A DNA stretch of 47,699 nucleotides from Pyramidobacter piscolens (GCA_004558205.1 SFDM01000032.1:1-47699); one strand, 5' to 3'. Counted from the stretch's first letter, positions 6,990 to 15,856 are shown. Made by a program: numbers and translations. The notes: a model not told the origin generated them from the letters alone.

Positions 6990-8261
6990 CTAGGCGTCGC
7001 CGGCGGCTTTGGTGATCATGGCCTCCAGATAGCGCGATTTGAGCTGCGCCTGGGCCAGTGAGCGCTTCAATCCGGGCAGCTTCAGGATCGCGCCTAAAAC
7101 GCCCGCCAGAAGGCGGTGGCTGTAGAGCACCTGATTGTCGAAGATCAGCTCCTGCAATTTACCGCGCTCCGTCGCCATGGCGACGATGCGGTGGGTGGTG
7201 TCCAGCGGCGTGATCAGCCTGTTGGGGCGCGGTTCCAGAATCAGCGACTTGGTCGGGCAGTTGCGCACGCAGACGCCGCAGCCAATGCACTTTTCGGGAA
7301 TCACTCGGGCCTTTTTACGCCCCTCTCCGCCGGTCATCTCGATGGCGCCCACGGGACAGATCTTGGCGCATTTGCCGCAGCCCACGCAGGTTGCTTCGGC
7401 CACATGGGTGATGAAGTTGGAACAGATGGTCTGGGCCACACCGAAGCGCCTGATGGCTCCAAGGGCCTCGCAGCAGCAGCCGCAGCAGTTGCAGATGAAG
7501 TTGACGCGGCGCTGCACGTTCTCGCCGAACTGGACCAGGTTGCAGTCGTAGGCCGTGGCCAGAAGGTCGCGGCACTCGGCGGCGTCCACCTGCCGGGCGT
7601 GGCCGTGCTTGATCAGCGTGGCTGCGGTACTGTTGAAGGTCATGCAGATGTCCATGGGCGCGCCGCAGGCGTGCCCCATGTGCTGGGCCTTGTGGCGGCA
7701 GTAGCACATGGAAATGCCGATGTGCGACGCCGTGTCGATCACGTTGGTGGCGCGCTCGTAGTCCAGTACATGCAGGGCGTATTCGTCGGGGATTTGGGGC
7801 TCCTGGACGAAAATTCGCCCAAGCTGTATGTCGCCGTTGGCCACCAGATCTCGCATAAAATCCTCTTCCACGGTGATGTACTGGTAGAAGAGCTCGCTGA
7901 GGGTCTTCTGGTCCAGGTCCTGGCGCACGCGCATCAGTGAGAACTCGAAGAACCCCGCCATGGGCGGCGGCACGGCGTAGACCTGCTCGCCCTTCTGTTC
8001 CATGTCCACCAGAATGGCCCGGTCGGCCAGCTCGTCCAGGACTTTCTGAGCGTCCGCTTCGGACATTTTCCAGGTCTCCGCTGCCTGCTTCACGTTGAAA
8101 GGCTTGATCGGCAGTTGGGCCATGAGCCCCGCTTCCTTCTCGGTCATCAGGATTTTCAGGATGTCGAAGAGCAGTTTCGACGCCGGGGCGCCCTGAGGAA
8201 AACGGTTCAGTCTCTCGATGAGCCGAGAGTAGGGCGAGCCGTGAGTTAAATTGTGTCCCAT
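6990..8261 (-). CDS. Winged-helix and dicluster ferredoxin protein
   Basis: 423 aa from the ATG at 8261, with AAGG eight bases upstream; a GTG at 8270 would add three residues. The N-terminal ~110 residues are helical and contain a winged-helix-like segment (VKQAAETWKMSEADAQKVL...), as in transcription or replication factors. The middle has the Cys-rich motifs CYCRHKAQHMGHAC and ICNCCGCCC. The C-terminal part has two ferredoxin motifs, CVGCGKCAKICP and CIGCGVCVRNCP, able to hold two [4Fe-4S] clusters. No signal peptide or membrane helix, so cytosolic. Similar proteins occur in anaerobes with unknown roles; a redox-sensing or electron-transfer function is inferred. It is a single gene with its own promoter. 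Confidence 0.85.
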   Translation of the reverse strand: MGHNLTHGSPYSRLIERLNRFPQGAPASKLLFDILKILMTEKEAGLMAQLPIKPFNVKQAAETWKMSEADAQKVLDELADRAILVDMEQKGEQVYAVPPPMAGFFEFSLMRVRQDLDQKTLSELFYQYITVEEDFMRDLVANGDIQLGRIFVQEPQIPDEYALHVLDYERATNVIDTASHIGISMCYCRHKAQHMGHACGAPMDICMTFNSTAATLIKHGHARQVDAAECRDLLATAYDCNLVQFGENVQRRVNFICNCCGCCCEALGAIRRFGVAQTICSNFITHVAEATCVGCGKCAKICPVGAIEMTGGEGRKKARVIPEKCIGCGVCVRNCPTKSLILEPRPNRLITPLDTTHRIVAMATERGKLQELIFDNQVLYSHRLLAGVLGAILKLPGLKRSLAQAQLKSRYLEAMITKAAGDA

Positions 8262-8314
8262 TCCTATCACCTTGCTTTTTAGATTACCGGCCTCCCGCCG
8301 GCAGGTTACGCTCT

Positions 8315-8320
8315 ATTATA
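8315..8320 (-). promoter_or_regulatory. Putative -10 of the ferredoxin-type gene
   Basis: Perfect TATAAT on the minus strand, about 54 bp before the ATG at 8261. No good -35 is seen at normal spacing. Confidence 0.3.
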
Positions 8321-8469
8321 CTCCCAAGCGCAGCGCCGTTGGCGGCGGTGAGAGGCAGAGCCAAAGAAAAATAGGAGCGCAGGCCGCTCGAGGAACCAAG
8401 CGGAGTCAGAGGCGGACAACGCCTTGCTGCGCGGCGGTAAGGCACTTTTTCGGGAGTGTTTTCCTTGAT

Positions 8470-11400
8470 TCAGCTTTTCGCGCCGGAACTTTTTGCTTTG
8501 CGTCCGTCCCCGTTATCCCAGTAGGCCTCAAATTCGGGCACCGGCAGGGGTTTTGAATAATAGTATCCCTGAACCAGAGGACAGCCGACGTTCAGGAGAT
8601 AGTCCGCCTGCTCCAAGGTCTCCACGCCTTCGGCGAGGACTTCCAGCTTCAGGTCGCGCGCCATGCGGACGATGGAACTGATGATCCTGTCGCTGCGCGC
8701 CGAGTGGTCCCCCTGAAGGAATTTCATGTCCAGCTTGAGCAGGTTGAAGGGCACGTCCTTCAGCGTGTTCAGCGACGAGTAGCCGCTGCCGAAGTCGTCC
8801 ATCTCGATAAAGAACCCGATTTTTTGCAGCCTTTCAATCACGTCGATCAGCTGAACCGAGTTTTCCACGTAAGCCGACTCGGTGATCTCGATACGCAGCA
8901 GCTCCGGAGGCAGCCCATACTTGTGAAGCAGGGCGCAGAGCCTGTCGCAGAGGTCGCTGTTGTAGATGTTCAGGCGGGACATGTTCACCGAGATCGGCAC
9001 GGGAGCCCGCCCCTGGCCAAGCCAGCGCCGCAGCGTTTTGCAGGCCTCTTCCCACACATATTCGTCGAGTTGGGCGATAAAACCGTTCATTTCGAAGACG
9101 GGGATAAAGTCCGACGGAGGGATGAGCCCTTTCTGAGGATGCAGCCAGCGCACCAGAGCTTCGCAGCCCTCAAGGGCCCCCGTGGCGTGATTGACCTGAG
9201 GCTGAAGGTAAATCTGGAACTGCCTCTGTTTCAGCGCCGGCCTCATCTCGTTGGTAAGTTCCTGCTCCTTGGCGAGAGCGAGCCTCATGGAGTCCTCGTA
9301 ATAGGCGCAGCGCTGGAAGTACTGCCCTTTGACGCTTTCCAGCGCCAGGTTGGCGCGGTCGCACATCTGGTCGACGGGCATGTGGGGCGACTCCACGGCG
9401 TACACCCCAAAATTGACGATGATGTTCTGATTCAGTTGGAGCTTGCCCATGGCTTGACCGATGGCTTCAAGAAGGGCGTCCGCGCGGAAGGAGTCCCAGG
9501 GGCAGCAGACGGCGAAGTGGTCGTTCTCCAGGCGCGCGCAGACGCCCCTTTCGGAGAACTGATTTCGCAGGATCTGGGCGATGCTCTGGAGGACCCGATT
9601 GCCCGCGTTAATTCCGCAGCGTTCGTTGATGATTTTGAGGCGGTCCACGTTGTTGGTGGCGATCAGATACTTTCTGCCGGGATCGCTTTTCATGAGCTCG
9701 CTGGCGCGTCGATAAAAAGTGCTTTTGTTGAAAAGCCCTGTCAGCTCGTCGGTCTCGGCGCGGATCCTCAGAATCTCCATGCTGTTCTTGAGGGGCGTTA
9801 TGTCGGTGATCACGCTGTTGAGGCGGGTGACGCCGTCTTTGTCCAGAAATTTACGGCCCCTGTCCTGCGCCCACATCAGCGAACCGTCCTTTTTCATGAT
9901 ACGGTATTCGCAGCTGTACTCCGATCCCAGGGCGATACAGTTCTGGAGATGCTGTCTCACCTCGGGCAGGTCAGGCGGGTAAACCGCGCCGAGAAGGGTT
10001 CCTCCGAAATTCCTGGTGAAATCCTCCGGCGAGTAGCCGAGCAATGCGGCCAGTTTGTGGTTGCTGTAGCTCAGGGCGTAGCTTCCGTCGGTTTCGCAGA
10101 CCCGCAGACCCACGTTCATTTTGTCCGAGATGACCGAGATGATCTCATTTTTCTTCCTGAGCTGCATCAGCGCCTCGTTTTTTCTGTTTTTGCTTCTGAC
10201 GGCGAAAAACAGCAGAAGCAGCAGCACAGCAAAAATCGCTGCGATAACCGAAAGGCTGGCCGCCGTGTGGCGGTAAACGAGGTTGGAGACGGCGCCGTCT
10301 TCCTGATAAAAGGCGTGAGCATGGTTGATTTGCATAATCTCGTCGTCGGTGATGGCGCCGATGCCTTTGTTGAGGATGGAAAGCAGTTCCGGCGGCGAGG
10401 TCCGGGACACGGCGATGCTGAGCTCTTCGGTCATGTTGGGGACGGCTGACACCCTGAACCGGTCGTATTTCGCGCTCGAACGGCAGTAGTCGGCGATAAC
10501 GCTGTTGACCAGCGTACCGCGCGCCTTGCCCGAGAGGACGGCGTCGAAACACTGCTGGATGCTGTCAAGCTGCAGAATGCGAGCGTGGGGATAGCGTTCG
10601 ATGGCTTTCAGCGTGATGTGGTACCCTCTTGACATCGCGAGAGGAAGGTCGGCGGAGGCGTTGGCGCCGCTGATCATGACTACGGGGAACCTGAGAAAGA
10701 TCTTGGACAGGTAGACGTCGTGGGCCTCCGCCCAATGGAAGCTGTGGGAGAGCACCGTAAGGAGATCGGCTTTTTTCGAGTTGAAGAGCGCCACGGACTC
10801 CTCGAAGTTATTCCCCGCCTGAAACTGGAACTGCAGGCCCGTTCTCTCGGAAATGATCTGGAATATGTCCCTGACGATTCCCCTGTAAGCGCCGCTGCGC
10901 GGGTCGGCGTATTCCAAAGGCGCCCAGGCAGGGTCATAGACCGCGTGAATGACGGGGTGCGCCGCGAGAAAGACCTTCTCGCGTTTTGAGAGAGATAGGG
11001 TGCTCAAAGTGGAGGCGCCGAAGAATCTTTCGTTCAAAATGGCGTCAAATCGCGGTTCCACGAGCTTGATGTTCTGAACGGCGCTTTCAAGTTCGCGCAG
11101 GATGCTGGTGTTTCCCTTTGTGACCGCGAAATAAAGAGGCTGAGGCGCGAATCTGGCGATAACTCGGGCATTTTTAACGGCGTAGGTGCTGTTGACGACC
11201 ATGCCGTCCACTTCCCCGCGCTGGAAGAGATCGGTCATGGCCGCGATGGAGGCGCAGGCCACGGTCTGGACCTGAAACCCCTGCTCGGCCTGATAGCGCT
11301 CGAAAGCCCGGATTCTCGCGGGAGCGGTTTCAGGGATGGCGATCCGCAAGCCCTGGAAAGAGTCGAAGTCCTCGTAGGCCAGCGGGGAATCGTCTTTTAC

Positions 11401-11766
11401 GACGATCAGGCTGGAGGCCATGCCTATCGGCGTGGCGCAGAAATCGAAGAGCTCTTCGTTTCGAGCGGTCCTTTCCACGCCCGCCATGACGTCGAGCTCG
11501 CCCGCCGCAAGCTTGTCCAGGCATTCGGCGATGCCGTCGGGATAGAATTCGTAGTTCCAGCGGGTATACTGCGAGATCGCCTGAAGATAGCTGTAGACAT
11601 AGCCGGAATATCGTCCGCCGCTGTCGGCGTTCTGGAACCCCGGGATGGGGGTGAAGGCGGCTCGGATCCGCCCGGTTTCGCCGGCGGAACAGATTCCATG
11701 AGAAACCATGGCGATGGTCCAGACCATCAATAAAAGCGCAAAGAATTTCTTGAAAAAACCTATCAC
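8470..11766 (-). CDS. Membrane sensor: two SBP_bac_3 domains, PAS, degenerate GGDEF, EAL
   Basis: 1098 aa from the GTG at 11766, which has GGGGAGGTGG six bases upstream; the frame is open to 11826, but that stretch holds the promoter. Signal peptide about residues 1-28. Two periplasmic solute-binding domains (about 32-250 and 265-485) as in BvgS-type sensors. Membrane helix about 501-523, PAS about 542-660, GGDEF domain about 673-835, EAL about 838-1085. The GGDEF signature reads LENDHF, so cyclase activity is unlikely. The EAL keeps EALVRW, NMSR, EITES, DDFGSGYSSL and AEGVET, so it is probably an active c-di-GMP phosphodiesterase. It likely senses an amino acid or similar solute in the periplasm. 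Single gene. Confidence 0.92.
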   Translation of the reverse strand: MIGFFKKFFALLLMVWTIAMVSHGICSAGETGRIRAAFTPIPGFQNADSGGRYSGYVYSYLQAISQYTRWNYEFYPDGIAECLDKLAAGELDVMAGVERTARNEELFDFCATPIGMASSLIVVKDDSPLAYEDFDSFQGLRIAIPETAPARIRAFERYQAEQGFQVQTVACASIAAMTDLFQRGEVDGMVVNSTYAVKNARVIARFAPQPLYFAVTKGNTSILRELESAVQNIKLVEPRFDAILNERFFGASTLSTLSLSKREKVFLAAHPVIHAVYDPAWAPLEYADPRSGAYRGIVRDIFQIISERTGLQFQFQAGNNFEESVALFNSKKADLLTVLSHSFHWAEAHDVYLSKIFLRFPVVMISGANASADLPLAMSRGYHITLKAIERYPHARILQLDSIQQCFDAVLSGKARGTLVNSVIADYCRSSAKYDRFRVSAVPNMTEELSIAVSRTSPPELLSILNKGIGAITDDEIMQINHAHAFYQEDGAVSNLVYRHTAASLSVIAAIFAVLLLLLFFAVRSKNRKNEALMQLRKKNEIISVISDKMNVGLRVCETDGSYALSYSNHKLAALLGYSPEDFTRNFGGTLLGAVYPPDLPEVRQHLQNCIALGSEYSCEYRIMKKDGSLMWAQDRGRKFLDKDGVTRLNSVITDITPLKNSMEILRIRAETDELTGLFNKSTFYRRASELMKSDPGRKYLIATNNVDRLKIINERCGINAGNRVLQSIAQILRNQFSERGVCARLENDHFAVCCPWDSFRADALLEAIGQAMGKLQLNQNIIVNFGVYAVESPHMPVDQMCDRANLALESVKGQYFQRCAYYEDSMRLALAKEQELTNEMRPALKQRQFQIYLQPQVNHATGALEGCEALVRWLHPQKGLIPPSDFIPVFEMNGFIAQLDEYVWEEACKTLRRWLGQGRAPVPISVNMSRLNIYNSDLCDRLCALLHKYGLPPELLRIEITESAYVENSVQLIDVIERLQKIGFFIEMDDFGSGYSSLNTLKDVPFNLLKLDMKFLQGDHSARSDRIISSIVRMARDLKLEVLAEGVETLEQADYLLNVGCPLVQGYYYSKPLPVPEFEAYWDNGDGRKAKSSGAKS

Positions 11767-11797
11767 AACAAGCCACCTCCCCATAATTATGTCAATA

Positions 11798-11826
11798 ATT
11801 ATATCATTATGCAGTTTTATACGCAA
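11798..11826 (-). promoter_or_regulatory. Promoter of the EAL sensor gene
   Basis: On the minus strand TTGCGT (11826-11821), a 17-bp spacer, and perfect TATAAT (11803-11798) with an upstream TG (extended -10). Its place between the open-frame limit and the SD supports the GTG start at 11766. Confidence 0.6.
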
Positions 11827-11884
11827 CGAAAGCCGCGCCGGAAAAGCGCTAGGCGCAAAAGCCGGGAGCAGCCGCTGAACGGAT

Positions 11885-12014
11885 TGATACTCATTTCCGA
11901 TTAAACAGCTAAGTCAACGTCCGGGGCCGGCCCGAGGGGCCATGCAGTCGCTAAAGACTATCTCGGCCTGTTCGGCCTGCCTATACTCGCTTGGTGGATA
12001 CCCCTCGGGTCGTC
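11885..12014 (+). repeat. Dispersed element R2, copy A
   Basis: About 130 bp related to 34552-34682. The core from GAGGGGCCATGCAGTCG (from about 11934) to CGCTTGGTGGAT (12000) is almost identical in both copies, with about three differences in 65 bp. CCCGAGGGG (11931-11939) and CCCCTCGGG (12001-12009) are inverted to each other near the ends of the core. The 5' flank starts TGATACTCATTT, like the MITE termini. It lies between the EAL-sensor promoter and the ugd terminator. No gene is seen in 11827-12066. Confidence 0.75.
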
Positions 12015-12061
12015 AAGGCGGCCCTTCAAATTCCGCGTTTCGGAATTTGAAGGGCCGCCTT
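12015..12061 (-). terminator. Hairpin terminator of the arn-ugd operon
   Basis: Perfect 21-bp stem (12015-12035 with 12041-12061) and a 5-nt loop, five bases after the ugd stop. The T-tract is weak on the minus strand, but stem strength and position fit an operon end. Confidence 0.75.
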
Positions 12062-12066
12062 TGCTG

Positions 12067-13398
12067 TTATTTGGCGGGAAGGCGATTGCGGCCGATGCAG
12101 TAGTATTCGAATCCCAGGGCGTCCATCTTCGCGGGGTCGCAGATGTTGCGGCCGTCGAAGAGGATTTTGCGCTTCATCACGGCGCCCAGCTTTTCCCAGT
12201 CGAGCTCCTTGAACTGGGGCCATTCCGTGACGAGCACGGCGCAGTCGGCGTCCTTTAGGAGGTTTTTCACGTCAGGGGCGAACTGCACCGAATTGCCGAA
12301 CAGGTCCTCGGCGCGGGGCATGGCGATGGGGTCGTAGGCCCTGACAGAGGTTCCGCAGTCGAGCAGGCCGCGAAGCAGCGTGATGGACGGCGCTTCGCGC
12401 ATGTCGTCGGTGTTGGGCTTGAAGGCCAGGCCGAGGACCGCCACGGTGATGTTCTCCATCTCGCCGCCGAAGCGGTCGCGGAGCATGAGTTGGAGCAGCT
12501 CCTTCTGGCGGCGGTTCACCTTGATGATAGCAGAAGCCATGGTCATATCCAGCCCCTGGCCTTCGCCGATGTGGCAGAGGGCCTGCACGTCCTTGGGGAA
12601 GCAGGAGCCGCCGTAGCCGCAGCCGGCGTTCAGGAAGTGCGTGCCGATGCGCCCGTCGGAGGCGATGCCCTTTTTGACCGACACCACGTCGGCGCCGATC
12701 CGGTCGCAGAGCAGGGCGATCTCGTTCATGAAGCTGATGCGCGCCGCGAGCATGGCGTTGGCTGCGTACTTGGTGATCTCCGCCGACGAGGGGTCCATGA
12801 ACAGGATCCTGTCGTCGCTCACGAAATCTTTGTAGAGCTCTCGCATGACGGCGCGCGCCTCGTCGGACTGGGCGCCCACGACCACGCGGTCGGGCGACAG
12901 GCAGTCTTTGATGGCCATGCCTTCTTTGAGGAACTCGGGGTTGGAGAGGATTTCCAGGTTCAAGTTGTCCAGTCCCCGGCTGTGCAGCTGGGCTTTGACA
13001 CGCTTCCAGAGCAGCGCGCCCGTGCCCACGGGCACCGTGGATTTGACGACGATGTAGCAGGAGTGGTCCACGCTGGCGCCGATATCGTCAATCGCAGCGA
13101 GCACCTGTGCCAGGTCGGCGCTTCCGTCCTCCGCCGGGGGCGTTCCCACGGCGATGAAACAGAGCTGAGCGCCCTTCAGGCCTTCCTGCACCCGAGTGGA
13201 GAAGGAAAGCCGCCCTGCCTGGGCGTTTTTCGCGATGAGCTCCGAAAGTCCCGGCTCGTAGATGGGGCTTTCGCCGCGCTCGAGCTTTTCGATGCGGTTC
13301 TTGTCGATATCCACGCAGCAGACGTCGTTTCCCTTTTCGGCGAAGCAGGTGCCCGTGACGAGCCCTACGTAGCCGGTTCCAACAACGCATATTTTCAT
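12067..13398 (-). CDS. ugd: UDP-glucose 6-dehydrogenase
   Basis: 443 aa, normal length. It oxidises UDP-glucose to UDP-glucuronate with 2 NAD+, supplying the first precursor for UDP-4-amino-4-deoxy-L-arabinose. N-terminal Rossmann loop GTGYVGLVTG (residues 7-16). GCGYGGSCFPKD near residues 258-269 holds the catalytic Cys. The C-terminal NAD/UDP-binding domain is complete. It is the last gene of the eight-gene arn operon, starting 16 bp after the SMR flippase gene, and is followed by a long hairpin. Operon position argues for dedicated supply of the lipid A modification pathway, though ugd can also feed other polysaccharides. Confidence 0.96.
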   Translation of the reverse strand: MKICVVGTGYVGLVTGTCFAEKGNDVCCVDIDKNRIEKLERGESPIYEPGLSELIAKNAQAGRLSFSTRVQEGLKGAQLCFIAVGTPPAEDGSADLAQVLAAIDDIGASVDHSCYIVVKSTVPVGTGALLWKRVKAQLHSRGLDNLNLEILSNPEFLKEGMAIKDCLSPDRVVVGAQSDEARAVMRELYKDFVSDDRILFMDPSSAEITKYAANAMLAARISFMNEIALLCDRIGADVVSVKKGIASDGRIGTHFLNAGCGYGGSCFPKDVQALCHIGEGQGLDMTMASAIIKVNRRQKELLQLMLRDRFGGEMENITVAVLGLAFKPNTDDMREAPSITLLRGLLDCGTSVRAYDPIAMPRAEDLFGNSVQFAPDVKNLLKDADCAVLVTEWPQFKELDWEKLGAVMKRKILFDGRNICDPAKMDALGFEYYCIGRNRLPAK

Positions 13399-13414
13399 CG
13401 TTTCACCTGTCCTT

Positions 13415-13786
13415 TTAAAGTTTTGCCGAGAGCATGGCGATGCCCGCCAGGATGCAGGCCATGCCGCCTACGCGCAGCAGCGTGATCTTCTCGTGAAAGA
13501 AAAAGACGCCCACAAAGAGCAGAATCAAATAGACCATGCCCGACATCAGGGGGTAGGCCAGCGTCAAGTCGGTGCGGGACAGGGCTGCGGCCATGAAGAA
13601 GAAGGAGATGCCGAAGCAGCCCAGGCCGACGATGATCCAGGGATTGAGGAGTATTTTGAGCGCCGCTCCGACGATGCCCGACGTAACCATGGAGGCGTCG
13701 CCGCCGTAGGCGTGCTTCATGACCGTGCTTCCCACGGCGTTTGTGGCCGCCGAGGCGACGAGAAGAAAGAGGCTGATCCTATCCAT
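13415..13786 (-). CDS. SMR-family membrane protein, probable Ara4N-lipid flippase (ArnE/ArnF-like)
   Basis: 123 aa with four hydrophobic helices, the size and pattern of small multidrug resistance / EamA-type proteins. Residues such as LAYPLMSGMVYLILL near the third helix fit the family. E. coli uses a heterodimer, ArnE plus ArnF, to flip undecaprenyl-phosphate-Ara4N across the inner membrane; here one gene stands in that place, so a homodimer is likely. Its ATG overlaps the arnD stop by 8 bp, indicating coupled translation. The function is inferred from operon position; sequence alone shows only the SMR fold. Confidence 0.82.
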   Translation of the reverse strand: MDRISLFLLVASAATNAVGSTVMKHAYGGDASMVTSGIVGAALKILLNPWIIVGLGCFGISFFFMAAALSRTDLTLAYPLMSGMVYLILLFVGVFFFHEKITLLRVGGMACILAGIAMLSAKL

Positions 13787-14672
13787 TGTGTTTTTCCTCC
13801 TGAACCGCCAGCAAACCGGCGCGGCCTTCGAGGCGCCCCATAACCACGCCGCAGGGGAGAGCGGGAGCCAGGCGGGCGTAGTCCATCAGCGTAAAGAACT
13901 GGGCGCCGCGCTCGCGGGTCATGGTCAGAAAGCGGTCGAGCACGTTCAGCTTGGACATGCCCTCCATTTCAGCGTGGACGGTGACCACATTCCAGTCGTG
14001 CACCATGCCTTTGAGCCAGGCTTCGGGGAGCGTGTCGTCGCCGATGCCCGGCAGGCCGTAGATCTCGTCCATGGTGGGCAGCGTAGTGGGGACTTGAACA
14101 GGGCCGTACTGGCGGCCCTCAAAGACGGGCAAAAAAGGCGACGTGCCGCGCACGTCGCTGCAGTAGTCGAGCCCCAGTTCCTGCTGAACCGAGAAGCTGT
14201 CGGCCGAGACCTGCCAGCCGGGCGCGGCGCAGGAACGGGGCGCGCTTCCAGAAAGGCTCTGGAACATGTCGGCGGCCTTCTCGAAGAGCGCGCGGAATTG
14301 AGCCGCCGAGATCTCCGGCAGGTTATCCTGCACGTACACGTGGTCCCAGGCGTGGACGCCGCAGTCGTGCCCCTCGGCCACGGCGCGGCGGAACACGTCG
14401 GGCGCCGAGGGGACGATCATGGGGGCGGGCAGCAGCGTGCCGTACATCAGCGTTTTGAGGCCGTAGGTGGAAGGCGCCTTGGTGCGGATCATCTTGGAGA
14501 TGAATCCCTTGCGGAAGATGCGGCGGATGGCCTTGCCCGAGTTGTCGGGACCGAAGGAGAAGAAGATGGACGCCTTGACGCCGTGCTTTTTGAACAGATC
14601 CAGCAGGTGCGGCACGCCCTCCTTGTAACCGCGGAGGGTGTCTACGTCGACTTTAACGGCGAGGCGCGTCAT
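13779..14672 (-). CDS. arnD: 4-deoxy-4-formamido-L-arabinose-phosphoundecaprenol deformylase
   Basis: 297 aa, a polysaccharide-deacetylase (NodB) fold. KVDVDT near residues 7-12 and the HAWDH motif near residues 108-112 provide the metal-binding Asp and His residues. The GVPHLLDLFKKHGVKASIFFSFGPDNSG stretch (given here in outline, residues 19-46) matches ArnD. It removes the formyl group from the lipid-linked sugar at the cytoplasmic face, so the free amine can be flipped and transferred. Start and stop overlap the neighbours by 4 and 8 bp (arnA decarboxylase upstream, SMR gene downstream). Confidence 0.93.
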   Translation of the reverse strand: MTRLAVKVDVDTLRGYKEGVPHLLDLFKKHGVKASIFFSFGPDNSGKAIRRIFRKGFISKMIRTKAPSTYGLKTLMYGTLLPAPMIVPSAPDVFRRAVAEGHDCGVHAWDHVYVQDNLPEISAAQFRALFEKAADMFQSLSGSAPRSCAAPGWQVSADSFSVQQELGLDYCSDVRGTSPFLPVFEGRQYGPVQVPTTLPTMDEIYGLPGIGDDTLPEAWLKGMVHDWNVVTVHAEMEGMSKLNVLDRFLTMTRERGAQFFTLMDYARLAPALPCGVVMGRLEGRAGLLAVQEEKHNG

Positions 14673-15694
14673 TCCTGATCAATCCTTTCGGCATACCAGG
14701 CGATGGTCTGGCGGAGCATGGAGCGCATGTCCGTGCGGGGAACCCAGCCAAGAAGGCGTTCCATCTTCTCGACGGAGGGGCGGCGGTTCTGCATGTCGTC
14801 ATAGGCTTTGCCGTAGTACCGGTCCGACGGGATCACTTCCAGCTCTGCCTTTTCGGCGGCGGCACGGAAGGCGGGGAACCCTTTCATCTCGTCGATGGTC
14901 ATCTCGGCCAGTTCCTTGACGGAATAGTTGTTGGCGGGGTTGCCCACGTTGAAGATCTGTCCCGAGGCTTTGCCGTCCTTGTTCTCGATGATGGCCATCA
15001 GGGCGTCGATGCCGTCGCCCACCCAGGTGAAGCTGCGGCGCTGTTCTCCGCCGTTGACCAGGGAGATCTTGCCGCGGTAGAGCACGTCGTAGATCATCTG
15101 CGTGATGGAGCGGGCTTTGTGCTCGCTGGCGTCCTTGAAGGTGTCCAGCCGCGGGCCTACCCAGTTGAAGGGGCGGAACAGCGTGAACTGCAGGCCCTTT
15201 TCCTGGCCGTAGGCGAAGATCATGCGGTCCATCATCTGCTTGCTGCAGCTGTAAATCCAGCGGCTCTTGCAGATAGGGCCCGTGATCAGAGGGCTTTCGT
15301 CCTCCTTGAGCACGTTGTCGGCGCTCATGCCGTAGACTTCCGACGTGGAGGGGAAGATCACGCGCTTGCCGTGTTTGGCGCAGTAGCGTACCATCTTGAG
15401 GTTCTGTTCAAAGTCCAGCTCGAAGGTCCAGACGGGTTTTTCGATGTAATAGGCCGGTTTGGCGATGCCCGCCAGGGGCAGCACCACGTCGCAGGCCGCG
15501 ACCTGCGCTTCCAGCCACTCGTTTTCCTTGAAAGCGTCGCCCTGATGGAAGGCGAAGCCTTTCCGTCCCTCAAAGGGTTTCAGGTTGCCGGCGGCGATGT
15601 CGAAGCCCATGATTTCCCAGTCGGTGCAGTCCAGCACGGCTTCGGTCAGGTGCGTGCCGATAAAGCCGTTGACACCAGTGATGAGTATTTTCAT
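14669..15694 (-). CDS. arnA: UDP-glucuronate decarboxylase (ArnA C-terminal half as separate protein)
   Basis: 341 aa from the ATG at 15694; a GTG at 15718 would add eight residues. Neither start has an ideal ribosome site (AAAGGA is 15 bases before the ATG), so the start is uncertain. NAD-dependent SDR: GVNGFIGTHL (residues 7-16), PSTSEVYG and YSCSKQ as active-site and YxxxK motifs, FRPFNWVGPRLD, and QRRSFTWVGDG corresponding to the ArnA region with the catalytic Arg. It oxidatively decarboxylates UDP-glucuronate to UDP-4-keto-arabinose. In enterobacteria this domain is fused to the formyltransferase; here the two are separate genes 163 bp apart. Confidence 0.93.
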   Translation of the reverse strand: MKILITGVNGFIGTHLTEAVLDCTDWEIMGFDIAAGNLKPFEGRKGFAFHQGDAFKENEWLEAQVAACDVVLPLAGIAKPAYYIEKPVWTFELDFEQNLKMVRYCAKHGKRVIFPSTSEVYGMSADNVLKEDESPLITGPICKSRWIYSCSKQMMDRMIFAYGQEKGLQFTLFRPFNWVGPRLDTFKDASEHKARSITQMIYDVLYRGKISLVNGGEQRRSFTWVGDGIDALMAIIENKDGKASGQIFNVGNPANNYSVKELAEMTIDEMKGFPAFRAAAEKAELEVIPSDRYYGKAYDDMQNRRPSVEKMERLLGWVPRTDMRSMLRQTIAWYAERIDQE

Positions 15695-15856
15695 TTTTGT
15701 GCGATGCAGTCCTTTCACAGCTTTTTTTTAATTAAAAGTGGGAAACGCGGGAGGGCTCCGGGGAACGAAAAGTTAACGTGCCGCGAAGAGGTCCCTTTTT
15801 TTGCCTCAGTCTTTTTCTTTTGAGAACCCCGGCGCTTCCTTCACGTCCTCAGCGCT

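Noticed and set aside
8704..10449. 581-residue antisense frame in the EAL sensor gene
   Set aside because: Shadow of a recognised multidomain gene; no start signal and biased composition.
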